Below are positions 23,126 through 34,900 of a stretch of 64,000 bases of DNA, one piece after another (position 1 is the stretch's first letter; each line of letters opens with the position of its first letter). The notes under the pieces are model-generated. The model searched no databases, was not told where the DNA came from, and was given only the letters and a program-made list of their open reading frames with translations. The position numbers and the translations under genes were made by a program. Origin of the DNA: Chromobotia macracanthus (Eukaryota; Chordata; Actinopteri; Cypriniformes; Botiidae); assembly GCA_036877525.1 (NCBI GenBank), contig JAZGTH010000114.1, positions 1,056,501 through 1,120,500 of the forward strand, given 5' to 3'.

Positions 23126-24439
23126 AGTAGGATTGTGAGAATCTGGATGAGCAGCAGCGATGCAGCAAGGTTGAAGACCGCCGAAAACTGTCCAACAGGA
23201 AACTAACGTTTTGACACTGAAGCGTTTCAAAACATCTATGCGTTGGGTTCTCAGCACAAAGTGTGATTCAGAACACTTATGTCACATGCCTATGGGTTAA
23301 TGAAGCTTCGGTGTGTTTCACAAGTGTTTTGACAGCTGGCATATATCTGCTGAACCTGCAGTTGATTGACAGTGTCAAGAACAAACCACACAATTGCATG
23401 TTTCACCCTAATTCAAAGATTAAAATTGTCCTTTATCCTTGTTATATTCCCTGACTCCCCATGCATGACTGATTGTCGGTTCAAGCCCTGCCTGGGCAGA
23501 TACACTTCAACAGTAAAGCATTTCTTATTTTCAATAAAATCTTGACATGTAACAAATGTGAGACATTGTGGCTTTATTCACAATAAGGAGCCTACAGGTT
23601 ATAAAACCAAGCTTGTATTTGTCAGACAGCTGTTGCTTTAACTGTTTCAATGTTTCACGAAGCCTTGCTCTGCCCACCACTACCGAAAACACCATAACAT
23701 AACTGTGCTCTTTAGGAAATGCTTATGACATGATAATTGGAAAATCTCTGAGCTCTCAAACAGATGTAAGAGTTCAGTGCTCCTCAAAAAACATCTGCTT
23801 GTGGTGTAATGTGAAAGCAGGGTATCTTTGGTAGTGCTGTCTTGATGAATGCATTCACACATTCCCTCAACAAATGAGGGTCACTCAATGAGAGGGTTGT
23901 ATGCACACACCAGCTGCGTACTTGCACCGTCAAGAACTGCTTGCTTTTCTGGGCCAGGATAATATCAAGGCCCTGAAAAAATGCAATACAAACTCATGGT
24001 CCTTCTGAACAAGCTCCTTTGTGGAGCTAAACAAGCTCATTGTGGGCAACAACAGGGGTTTGCGACTTAAAACATCTTTCTGAAAATTTGCAGGTCAGAA
24101 AAAAAGGAGAGCAAAATTAATTTTTCAAATAGTGTTACTGGCCAGTGATTAGGCAACTTCACTGTGTGTGTGTGTTTTAAATTATTACATTGATTACTTA
24201 ACCCATACTGATACTGATAAAATTGCTACAGATAATAAACCCACACTGAATTCAAATTCACTGATTCTTGGTACGTTTATTGCATTCTTTAACAGTTGAC
24301 TTTAACATTTTTAATATTTTATCTAGCTGTAATAATACATAACCTGATAAATGGCTATTTACAGTCCTGCATTACAAAGTTTAATTTTTCAGTTTGTTTG
24401 CATGTGTATACATGTGTATATGTGTGTAATATAATTTAT

Positions 24440-25520
24440 TAGACACCAGGCACATCTCATTCTGCTTAATTCTGATTGTCGAACAAAAGTATAGAAAACA
24501 GTTTTTGGTCATTACTATCTTCCTGTAATATGACCAGCTGGATGGCAAAAACAGTGCTAGCAGAACCTTAAAAAGTGGAATCAACTAAAAACATCTGACC
24601 ATGCCAAGAAAGTTAAAACTTTTGAGTGAGGAAAAGAAGGGTTTACTTTTGGTTTTAGTAGCAGAGGGATACAGTGAGCATCAGGTTGCTTTCATCCTTA
24701 AAATTCGGTTCATAAGAACCGAAGTTCAAGCTGCAAACATTGAAGGGAACAACAAATATACAGACCAGTAGAGGGCGAAAACAACACACTGAACGAGATG
24801 ACCGCCAAATCATTTGAATGTCAAAAACCATAGGACGACATCAAGTGACCTACAGAAAGAATGGCAAATGGCAGCTGGGGTGGTGCACCATGAGGACGGT
24901 TCGATGGCCTTTCATCCATCCAACAACTAAAAGCCAGGCTGAGGTTTGCAAAAGGCCATAATGATTGGACCATAGAGGACAGGTTAATTTTTGTGCCAGG
25001 AGTGGCATAATGTGAAAGACTGGTGGAGAGGGTGCCAGGACTGATGAAAAGGGTATGAAAGCTGATTAAAAAACAGGGTTATTCCACCAAATACTGATTT
25101 TTTTTCTTCCTAAAAAGAGGAAGAGCTTCCTAAGAAGCTGTGATTAAAAAACAGGGTTATTCTACCAAATATTGATTTTTCTTCCTAACTCTTCCTAAGT
25201 CAAAACAGTATTGTGTTGTTTAAAAATTAGTATGGACTTTTTTTTGTAATATATGAGGTCTGAAAAACTGCATATTTTTTTGTTGTTTTGATCCAAGTTT
25301 ATTTTCTGCAAATAAATGCTCTAAATGTCTTTGGAATCAATCAACCAAATTCTGATTCTCCCAAATTCTGGAATCAGAATTTGGGAGAAATGTTTTCAGT
25401 AGTTTCAATAGTATACAAATATGCTCATTGTATTTAAACACACATATGTAAAGTGTAAAACCAGAGAAACTGATAATTTTGCAGTAGTCTATTTTTTTCA
25501 TAGCTGCCCAGTTCAGACTG
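24440..25520 (+). mobile_element. Decayed Tc1/mariner transposon
   Basis: 24602 onward reads like the start of a Tc1 transposase (MPRK, then EEKKGLLLVLVAEGYSEHQ), and later fragments resemble KNHRTTSSDLQKEW, VHHEDGS and VIPPNTDFF. Stops, frameshifts and deletions remove the catalytic core. The 3' part AACCAGAGAAACTGATAATT and TTTGCAGTAGTCTATTTTTT matches fish Tc1-type ends. A 70-80 bp tail segment is tandemly duplicated (about 25062-25130 and 25141-25200). Confidence 0.75.
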
Positions 25521-25603
25521 TTGCCATAATCCTGTTTTGCCTCTGTCACAACATTATTCCTAAGGTTATATTTGTGTTATTTCATAGTTTTGATAAAAGT
25601 AAC

Positions 25604-25830
25604 TTATGAAAAAAATATGAACAAAGAAAAAGTAGACTGGTAGTGTACGTGCAGCAACTGGTAGCCAATGAAGGGAAATGAAGAGAGGTGGGACATGCTT
25701 TTTTTAGGCTCTTTGAAGACCAGTTGAGCTGCTGCATTCTGAATCAGTTGTAGTGGTTTGCATGCACGGGCTGGAAGTCTGTCCAAGTCTGAGCTTTGCA
25801 GGAGTCCAGCCTAGAAATGACAAGGGCCTG
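25604..25830 (-). mobile_element. L2-like LINE reverse transcriptase, C-terminal fragment
   Basis: The - strand encodes LQLIQNAAAQLVFKEPKKSM, the conserved QNAAARLIFNEPKR block near the end of L2-type reverse transcriptases. It is isolated and broken. Confidence 0.65.
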
Positions 25831-25892
25831 GACATAGAGCTGTCACGTTCAGTAAGGCCAGATTTTCCTGATGTTATATAAGGCAAATCTAC

Positions 25893-26170
25893 ATTCAATT
25901 AAACTTTATTTGTATAGCGCTTTTACAATGTGACATTGTCTCAAAGTCGCTTTACAGGGAAGATAAAAACAAGGAAATATATACAATGATACGCCATAAC
26001 AATGATATATCTACTATGGAGCATCAAATATCTGGTATCCGCATTCTCCCAGTGAGCACTCCAACACGGCAATGGTGGCAAGGAAGCCAAACTCCAATTA
26101 TGAATGTGTGGAGAAAAAACCTTAGGGGAACCCAGGCTCACAAGGAGGGTCATATCTCCTTTGACGCATT
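25893..26170. repeat. Repeat C-type block beside the LINE
   Basis: TTTATTTGTATAGCGCTTTT, TCAAAGTCGCTTTACAGG and GGCAAGGAAGCCAAACTCC are conserved non-coding blocks seen beside many teleost LINE copies. It probably belongs to the untranslated end of the - strand LINE at 26640-29560. Confidence 0.5.
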
Positions 26171-26639
26171 ACAGCTGCAATCAGTACTTTGATGTAAAGG
26201 TTTATAGGTTTGCAGCGTCGTAGTCAGTGCTATGATTTAAGTTTTGAATTACGGTAATTACTAAGTTTTAATTGGGTCTGGTGATTTTATATTTATTTTA
26301 TATTTATATTAGCCTGATGGTTGACATAATACAATAAGGGATGTTTAGACGAGGACACCAACGTCCTATATTCACGAATATGAATATAGATTAACAGTAG
26401 CATTAGTGTAATGGGTGATAGTGGCGGTTGATTTTTTTCACAGTTCCCATGGTGGTCACCCCCTCCTGTAGTCAGGCTGTTGTGAACGTTGTCACGTCGA
26501 ACTGGAACTTAATCTGTATCGCTCAGAGTCCCTCGGAAGAGAGAGAGAGGCAACCATTATACAAATGGTTGCCATTTAGGGCTTTATAGATAATTAATAG
26601 TATTTTATGTATGCGATACTTTACCGTTAGCTAGTGCAG

Positions 26640-29560
26640 TGTTGCTAAAATTGGGCTTTTGTGGTCATATTTCTTTGATCTAGTGAGCATTCTTGCAGCT
26701 GCATTTTGAACCAGCTGAAGCTTATATATTTGTTTTGCATGACACCCACCAGTAGTGAGTTACAGTAGTTAATTCTTGAAATCATAAGTGAGTGGATAAG
26801 CTTCTCAGCATCTGAGACAGACAGCATGTGACATATCTTGGAAGTGTTTCTGAGGTGGAGGAATGCAGAACCACATGTGATAATGTGACTATCAAAAGAC
26901 AGGTTCTTATCTAACATTATGCCAAGGTTCTTAATTACAGAAGCTGGGACAATAGTGCAACATTCAATAAGGTTGTTGTGGTCTGTCATATCTAGTTTAG
27001 ACCTATTGGGTTCAATAATCTAAACCTCTGTCTTATTGGAGTAAAGCAGAAGGAAGTTGTTACACATCCATTTTCTGATATCGTTGATACAGTCTGTAAG
27101 CCTAGAAAAATGATGGGTTTCGTCAGGTTCTGAGGAAATGTAAAGCTGGGTATTGTCAGTGTAGCAATGAAAACTGATGTCGTGTTTCTTAATATCTCCA
27201 AGAGGAAACATATATAATGAGACACATGAGCGTGTTGTTTTGGCAATATGGTCCGAGAATGCCAGATGGTCATCAAAGACTACATCAAGGTTTCTGGCGG
27301 TCCTTGTTGGTGTTAGGGTTGTGGAGCCAAGCTGGACTGTGAAATTGTGTAAAGGTTACCTGAAAAAACAAGAACTTCAGTCTTGGCTAAGCTGAGTTGT
27401 AGGTTGTGTTTTGTCATGCAAGCCGAGATGTCTTCCAGACAGGCGGATATGTGTGCCATTACTGTGATTATCAGGGTTGAAGGAGATGATGATCTGGCTG
27501 TCATCGGCACAGCAGTGACATGAGAAGCCGTGTGATTGTATAATATGACCTAATGACGTGGTGTAGATTGAGAACAGAAGTGGTCCAAGGACTGATCCTT
27601 GAGGGACACCTGTGACCATGTGATGCAGTTTGGACAGCTCACCTCTCCATGACACCCTGAAGTATCTATCAGAGAGGTAAGAATTGAAACCACTGGAGTG
27701 CAGTTCCTTGGATCCACAGCGAGGACAGAGTGTTAAGGAGGATCTGGTGATTGACCATATCAAAGGCTGCAGACAGATCTAGTAGCATTAGTAAGGAGGA
27801 TTTGGATTCTGCCTTAGCTGTCCTCAAGGCTTCAGTGAAAGACAGCAGCACAGTCTTAGTGGAGTGGTTGCTCTTGAAGCCAGACTGCATGTCGTCGAGC
27901 TGGTTGTTTTGCAAGAGGAAAGATGATGTCTGGTTGAAAACAGCCCGTTCAAGTGTTTTTGCTATGAACAGGAGTGAGACAGGGTGTAGTTGTTAGTAAT
28001 GGAAGTGTCGAGTGTGGGCTTTTTAAGTAGAGGAGTAACCAGGGCTTGCTTAAATGTGGTGGGGAAAGTGCCATTAAGAAGGGACAAGTTGGTGATATGT
28101 GTGTGATGGTGTGAGTGAGCTTGCTATGGTGTATAGGAGATGGGATGGGACTGGGTCAAGCGGGCAGGTAGTGGGGTGACAGGATAGTTTGGAAACCTCT
28201 GCTTCACTGAGCATAGAAAGAGGTGAGCAGGGTTTTGGGTGTGGGTGGGTCAGGTCCTGGAGATGGTGTGAACTGGCTGCTTATGGATGCTGTTTTGCTT
28301 GTGAAAAACTGCAAAGTTTTCAGCTCATAAGGAGGGTGGAGGAGGACAAAGGAGGGAGTTGAAAATTCTGAAGAGCTTGCAAGCATCAGATGTATTGCTG
28401 ATCTTGGTGGTGTAATATGTGGTTTTGGTGGAGTGGACGTTGGTGGAGGAGGAGGACAATAAGGACTGATACTTACTGAGGTCAGCAGGCTCTCTGGTTT
28501 TACGCTATTTTCTCTCAGCCAGTTTTGTCCGGTGTTCACGCATGATATCAGACAGCCAAGGATTGAACCCTAACCCTAAGCTTGCCTTGAGGAGAGGGGA
28601 CAGAGGTACATTGGAGAGAGACTTTGGAGAGAGGGAGCATAGGTTACAACTGAATGAAACTAATGGAGGTGTAGGTGTGTTGCATGTGGGGAGATTGTTA
28701 TTGAATGAAATGACAGTGATCAGAAGTATGAAGAGGGGAAACAGCAATCTTGTCTGTGGTGCAGTTGCATGTAAAAATGAGGTCAAGTTGGTTGTCAGAT
28801 TTCTGAGTTCCTGAAGTCTTGAGGCAAGAGGTCAAATGAGGCAAGTAGCTCTTGGAAACCTGCAGCATAGGATTTCTCTAGGTGGATTTTGATGTCCCCA
28901 AAAACTATATGTGGGCTGCCATCCTCAGGTAAGGAGGAGAGAAGCATGTCTAGCTCCTATAGGAAGTTGTGTAGGGGACTTGGGGGATGGTAAATACAAC
29001 AACATGAAGTTGTGAAGGAGAAGTGACTGTAATAGCATTATATTCAAAACAGTGATTAAAGGATAGTGATGGTAGCGGAGTACATTTTGTTTGGCAAGGA
29101 GTGTGAAAGGGTGGTAGGTGGTGCAGAGGGCAGAAGGGGTGGCTGAGTCCTCTGGATGAATCCAGGTCTCAGTAAGACCTAATATGTTGATAGTAGAATG
29201 GGAGGCAAAGGCTGAGATGAAGTCAGCTTTGTGCACTGCTGACTGCCAATTCCAGAGACCTGCAGAGAGATATAGATGAAGGGGAGAGAGAACGAATGGG
29301 ATGTTGACAGGAGGGGGAACAGTGTTTCTTGCGTGCTGGGTGAGGATGATGCCTGTTGTGGAGAACAGGAATATACTAGAAGCCATATTGTAGGTAAAAC
29401 ATTGAAGAGCAGAAAATAGAGATATAATAAAGTAAATAAAATAAGAGATACTTAAGTGTCTTGACGCTGTCCTTGCTCGGCGGAGTTGCACAGGTAGAGT
29501 CGCAGGTCTTTATCAGAATAGGGTTTCACACAAGGAGGGCTTCAGATGAGGGCTGACGCT
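26640..29560 (-). mobile_element. L2-like LINE, nearly full length but inactive
   Basis: In - strand order: an endonuclease part (GLWNWQSAVHKADFISAF, ILGLTETWIHPEDSATP) at 29280-29100; GFNPWLSDIMREHRTKLAE at about 28560; the reverse transcriptase core (QSGFKSNHSTKTVLL, LLDLSAAFDMVNHQILL, GVPQGSVLGPLLFSIY) at 27880-27560; and LGIMLDKNLSFDSHI with SRINYCNSLLVG at 26930-26740. It is broken by frameshifts and stops. The catalytic YADD is CADD (TGT for TAT), at about 27506-27517. It belongs to the same family as the + copy at 34756-36897. Confidence 0.85.
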
Positions 29561-29805
29561 AGGCAGTGCTTAAGTTTGTAACTACTTGGATAATAATGAA
29601 TACAGCTGAGCACATATTTTTAATTAGCAAAAAAAAAAAAGCCTTTAGCATGTGAATGGCTCGGATCAATACCACAGTAGAGCAGTGCAGCATTTTAAGT
29701 GTAAATGTATTAACAAGCAACGTAAGTATTATCTTAAAGGCTCATCATTTTATTGAACATCTTTGACAGGAAAATAATAAATAGTTTTTGTAATTCTAAA
29801 TGGTT

Positions 29806-30107
29806 GAAGGGATAGTTCACCCAAGTGACGTATCAAATTATGGATTTATCAACTACCGGTTTACAGTTATAAATGTTCATTTTTTTAACAGACTGATGAC
29901 TTCATAAGACCTCAATATCGTTAGGAGGCACAGGGATTAACGTGTTGCCCGTTTCTGCATTTTTGACTCTCAAAGTGATGGTACCTGTTGACATGCATTT
30001 TATAAATCATTTTAACCCCTACTACTGAAGAAAAAAGTCACCTACACCTCAAATAGCCTGAGGGCAAATTAACAATAAATTTTCATTTCTGGGTGAACTT
30101 TCCCTTA
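29806..30107. mobile_element. 300-bp TIR element (MITE)
   Basis: The ends are GAAGGGATAGTTCACCCA and TGGGTGAACTTTCCCTT, inverted with one mismatch. The AAGGGATAGTTCACCCA end is typical of a large fish non-autonomous DNA transposon group. It is non-coding and lies just beyond the presumed kpna4 poly(A) site. Confidence 0.8.
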
Positions 30108-30220
30108 AACATTCATAAAGACCCTGAAACAGAAAGCCCAAAATGGTTTCTGTTTAAAATGTAAACAACTTCAGGTTGGAAATCAGAGTCATGGAAAGGT
30201 GAAAATGACAGATTTTAATA

Positions 30221-31954
30221 TTTATTTAAGTAGGTACAGAGCCTGTAGTTCATGTCCAGCAGGATATGTATACCATTCCCTTTTCTTTGAAACATATTTG
30301 CAAACAAAGAATGCAGTTGGGGGGGGTTAATATAGCCATCAAGAGGATAAGCAAACAGAAAGACAGCGCTACAGTCAAACAAAGAAACAGAGGATTGTAA
30401 ATCTGTACTGGCAAACAGCGCAATTGTTTCCATCTGTATATACTGCTGGAGGGTAAAGACACAGCACCTTTTCTGCATCTTAAATGTCACTGCTGTAACA
30501 CTGAACAGGACTACCTACAACTATAGATCTACTCTGTGTTTGCACTACACATTGAGTTTGAGCATGCTGGCATCTTTACACATCTCCAGTGCGACTCACT
30601 CAAAAACACACGTGCAAAATAGTGTAGATTTGCTTATCGGGCAGGGCCAGAAGGGGACAGAGACAAAAACAGAAATAGCAGCAGGTTACCTTAAAACTAA
30701 ATAAAAAAGCTGCTTACACTTACAAAACTAAAACTCACTAAAATGAACTATGCTGCTGTTAGCACATGCAAAGGATATGTCTGAAATATCTCACACAGTC
30801 ATCTGTGTAACACCTCCCTGCATGATCATGTGACACTCAAAGCAAGTTTTAGAGTCACCGACAGATTTTAGTTTCTCACAACAGAAAAGTAAAACGGGAA
30901 ATTAAGGTAGAGTGTTAATGTACAATAGCCCAATATTGTGCAAAGGTACAACAGTGCACAAAACGTTTTATATGTATTTACACCAGCAACAAAACAAATG
31001 AAATAAAAGCCAAAACAAGGGAAGACGAAAAAACACACACTGGGGCCAAATTCAGGTCCCATTCATCTGATCTTATCAATGCAACTCTGCTCCAACACCC
31101 AAAGTTCAGTCCAGTGTCAGTAATAGCAAACAATATTTAAAAAGAAAACAGGAAAATCAAATTACTTGTTTTCTTCAGATCACTGATATCGACGTTCCAT
31201 TGAAGGTGTTTTCTCTTCAGCCTGCTCTTCTCAATCCATGTTTTCCCACCCAATTCCCAGATTTGTCAACTATACACACTTTGATTTTTCGTTGTCAACT
31301 CAATGCGTTGTTTCATTCAGTCCTGCATTTCACCAGCCAGTCAAGCACACACACCATTACGTCCATTCACTTGCGCACATGTAGCACACCGATGTGCCGT
31401 TGGACTGCGGGACCCCGCTAGCATGTGGGGAGACAGGCTGCTGTCCTCTGGTTCTGTTTGCCAGTACTGAAGATGAACAAGACCCCAGGTGCAGGGGTCC
31501 TTCGTACACACACACACACGCACGCAGTCAAGTGACCTCAGAAGGGTGCTCTGCCTTGTTGTCCTTGGCAAGGTTCCTCTTTATTCTTGCCTCAGTAAAT
31601 AACATTGGTTTGATTTGGTTTGTTGAAAAGACAGACCAGAAATTTTAGTGAAGCTTACTCTCTAAGCACGTTCGATTTAGCTTTAGAAACACAGTTGTGT
31701 TTTATAACGTAGTAGTCACCCACTCACTCACACTCGCATCCACTCAAAGCCATCTTAAATATTTAGACTGTTTCCTTCAGAAGGCAAAGGAACTCCACTC
31801 AATTTCTCTTGAATTAGATGCAGCCGTGGATCCCATCAGTCAAGCACAACTGATCTCATTTTTTCTCACACACTCTCTTGCTTTCACTCCTAATTATTTT
31901 AATGTTGAACAGAGTGCTGCATCACAAACAAAATTCCACATTTTGTGTCACCGT
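30221..31954 (-). other. kpna4: Probable kpna4 3'UTR
   Basis: The 1.7 kb after the kpna4 stop has no coding signal and little recognisable transposon sequence. It ends at an AATAAA on the - strand (30226-30221), just before the TIR element at 29806-30107. A short CA tract lies at 31508-31519. The extent is inferred from the poly(A) motif and the absence of repeats. Confidence 0.45.
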
Positions 31955-34900
31955 CTAGAACTGGAACCCTTCTGCTGGCACGTTGGTAGAGGAATTAAAC
32001 CCGTACGTTCCTCCTTGGATGGCCTCCGGAACCAGGTTGGTGTCCTCATCGATCTGAAAGCAACATATGAATGGTCAGGATTAGATTTGACTAGTGACGG
32101 ACAAAATACTGGCTAGGCCGATATATCGGTAAACCACTGTGAGCACTTTGCAGATATATTGGTGGGTAAAATAGCTAGGCTGATATATCTGTAAGCCACT
32201 GTGACCACCTGACTAATAAATTTGTGGATAAAGTGGCTAGGCAGATATATATTGGTAACACACTGTGCCCCTCTGACCAGTTAACGGAATCAACCAGAGC
32301 CCATATATCCAAATCAAAAATGTACATGCTTTTACGCAAATGAAGAGTATGGTAAAAGTAGTTGATCTACTAACAGGAAATTTGCACTAATCTGAAATAT
32401 TTTTTTTCAGTCAGTCATGTGAGAACAGGCCTGAATTCATACCTGCAGATACTTTTGATAATTGATTAATCGATTATTTTTTCAATTCATTGGATAAAAA
32501 AACCCTACAAATTATACATTAAAAATGACTTTTTATGTTAAATTGTCCCTCCAAACAATGTGCAAAGCCTATGAAAACAAATATGGTGAATGTATCTTAT
32601 GTAGGCTACGCTGTTCACTGTACAGGGATAACTGTTAAAATAAACAGTAAAATACAAATGTTAAGCCCTGTTCACACCATCGGTGACATCTAGCAACAAA
32701 GCGACATGATCCCATTTATTTTCAATGCAGAGCTGGTGGCTTCCAGCGACATGAGCAACAGTAGGCAACAGAATGTAGGCGTGGTGAGCGACCGGAATCA
32801 CGTGACCAAAGTTGAAAGCAAATGAGCAGCAATTCATCTGCTGTAGTGGGGGGTACATGAAAAGATGGAGGAAAAGTTAATTTTAGCAGTTAGCAACTTC
32901 CCTATATTTTATGGTATGTCTCTGGGTACATATAGAAACACTTTTAAAAACAGCTGGTGGTACTCATCGTGCTGACTCAGATGCTTTCAGTGAGGATATA
33001 TAGCAGCAATGGCAAAAAGCAAGTTTTTCCTTGTTCGTTGTTCATATTAAGCACTTTGTTCTGATTGTATTTATATTAAGCCTTTTCCCTTTAAAATGTT
33101 AGCAGCAAAAAGCAGCATGTTGTCTACAACATGGAGTAACATCACTGAATGTCATTCACAAATGTTACTAGGCAACCAGAAACGCAAGAAAGGGTCAGCT
33201 ACTGGAGACAAGCAGGGGAAGGAAAAAGCAGGTGGTGTGAACGTTGCTTTACATTCTAAACCTAAACATTAAAAGCAGAATTTAAAACTACTGAATTAAA
33301 AATAATAAAATGAAAGCACAAAACATTACCTATGTTTGACAAGCATGAGCTTGTTGTCAATATGGAAAATGTAAATACACAACAGACTTTGACATTTACA
33401 GATAAAGACATACTATAACTATAAAATGTAAGTAGCACACTGAGGAAAGCACGTCAGATTCATTAACCAGAACACGCGTCTTTAAAAGCAAGGCAAGACG
33501 CACTAAATGCTTACATTTGTCTACAACGCTTGAATATACAGTATTCTCATGTTTCAGACAACTTACATCATGTACCCTTCCCACATCAGCTCAGTCTGTG
33601 TCCTACGTTACTTTCCACGTGTTTCGAGTTATTCGCTACCATAAAGAGACATGACTGGGTAATTGTTTCTTTCCACAACGCACAGATGAGATTAACTGAC
33701 AAATCAAATTCATTATTGATATTCTCATTATCAATAATAATTGATTTTATCCATTAGTTGTTGCAGCCCAATCTCTAGTGTAAAACATACAATACATCCT
33801 GTGATTGCTGTACATTATGTAATTATTGTTATACATACTGTACACAAAAACTACTGACCTACCGATTTTAAATTATAAACCTTAAGTAGAAAACCCACGA
33901 GTCCACAAGATGTATGTACACCACAAAAATAAGTAATGGATACATTTTTATAATATTTTATAACCCATTACTGGAAAATTCAGTGGGACAAGGCAGAAAT
34001 AACATTTTTGTGCTGTAGCAATGACAAACAAACCTGACAATCAAATAGATGATCATTTCCCAAAAGTAAACTAGCTACAGATGATCTCAACTAACCCTGC
34101 GTCTCTGACATGAGACATGATGTATGTAACAGTTTCTCAACCAACAAACTTCTTCATAAGCATAAACTTACATCATCAGATGAAAAGAACTGATCAATTA
34201 TTTCATAAGCCAATTTGTAGATGTCCTCATTCTCATGGTTCTGCAGCTGCTCGATCTTCTCCAAACCTGAGCAAGGAAGAACTACAATTATAAAGAGTTT
34301 CTCATACAATTTAGCATTTATCAAGTACAACCCTTAAAGGGATACTCCAGCCAAAAATGAAAAATTGCCCATAAATGACTTACCCTCAAGGCATCCTAGG
34401 TGTACATGACATTAGCCGAACATATTTGGAGTTAAATAATTCTCTGGCTTTTCTCCTCTTGGTAATGGCATTGAATAGTACTATAAAATTCTAAAGCTCC
34501 TAAAAGCACATCCATCCATCATAAAAGTAATACATGACTCCAGTGAATACATGCCTTCTGATGTGAAACAATACGTTTGTGAAAGAAAACTATAATTTTG
34601 AACATATTTAGCAATCTATTCAAGGTGGTTGAGTGTAAACGTTATAGTTAATATAACTCCGATTGTGTTCGGCTGAAAAAGTCATGTACATCTGGGATGC
34701 CTGGAGGGTAATTTTTGAGAGGAATAGCGAGCTGACAGGGGAGACGACAAGAACGCGTAAGTGTCTTGCTTATATTTGTGTTCCACCTTAACTTTCTCTC
34801 TAGACAAGCTCTGTCCTCTGTCATCCAGGCCTGCACGTGCTACTCCCTCTAATCCCTGGTTATCTGATGCTCTTCGTGAACACCGGACCAAAATAAGGGC

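Larger units (their letters stand above)
21844..24379. other. Intergenic region after smc4, no gene recognised
   Basis: It holds the smc4 3'UTR and poly(A) signal, repeat C at 22983-23125, and otherwise AT-rich sequence without a supported gene. No RING, B-box or TRIM-like coding sequence is visible. Confidence 0.55.
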
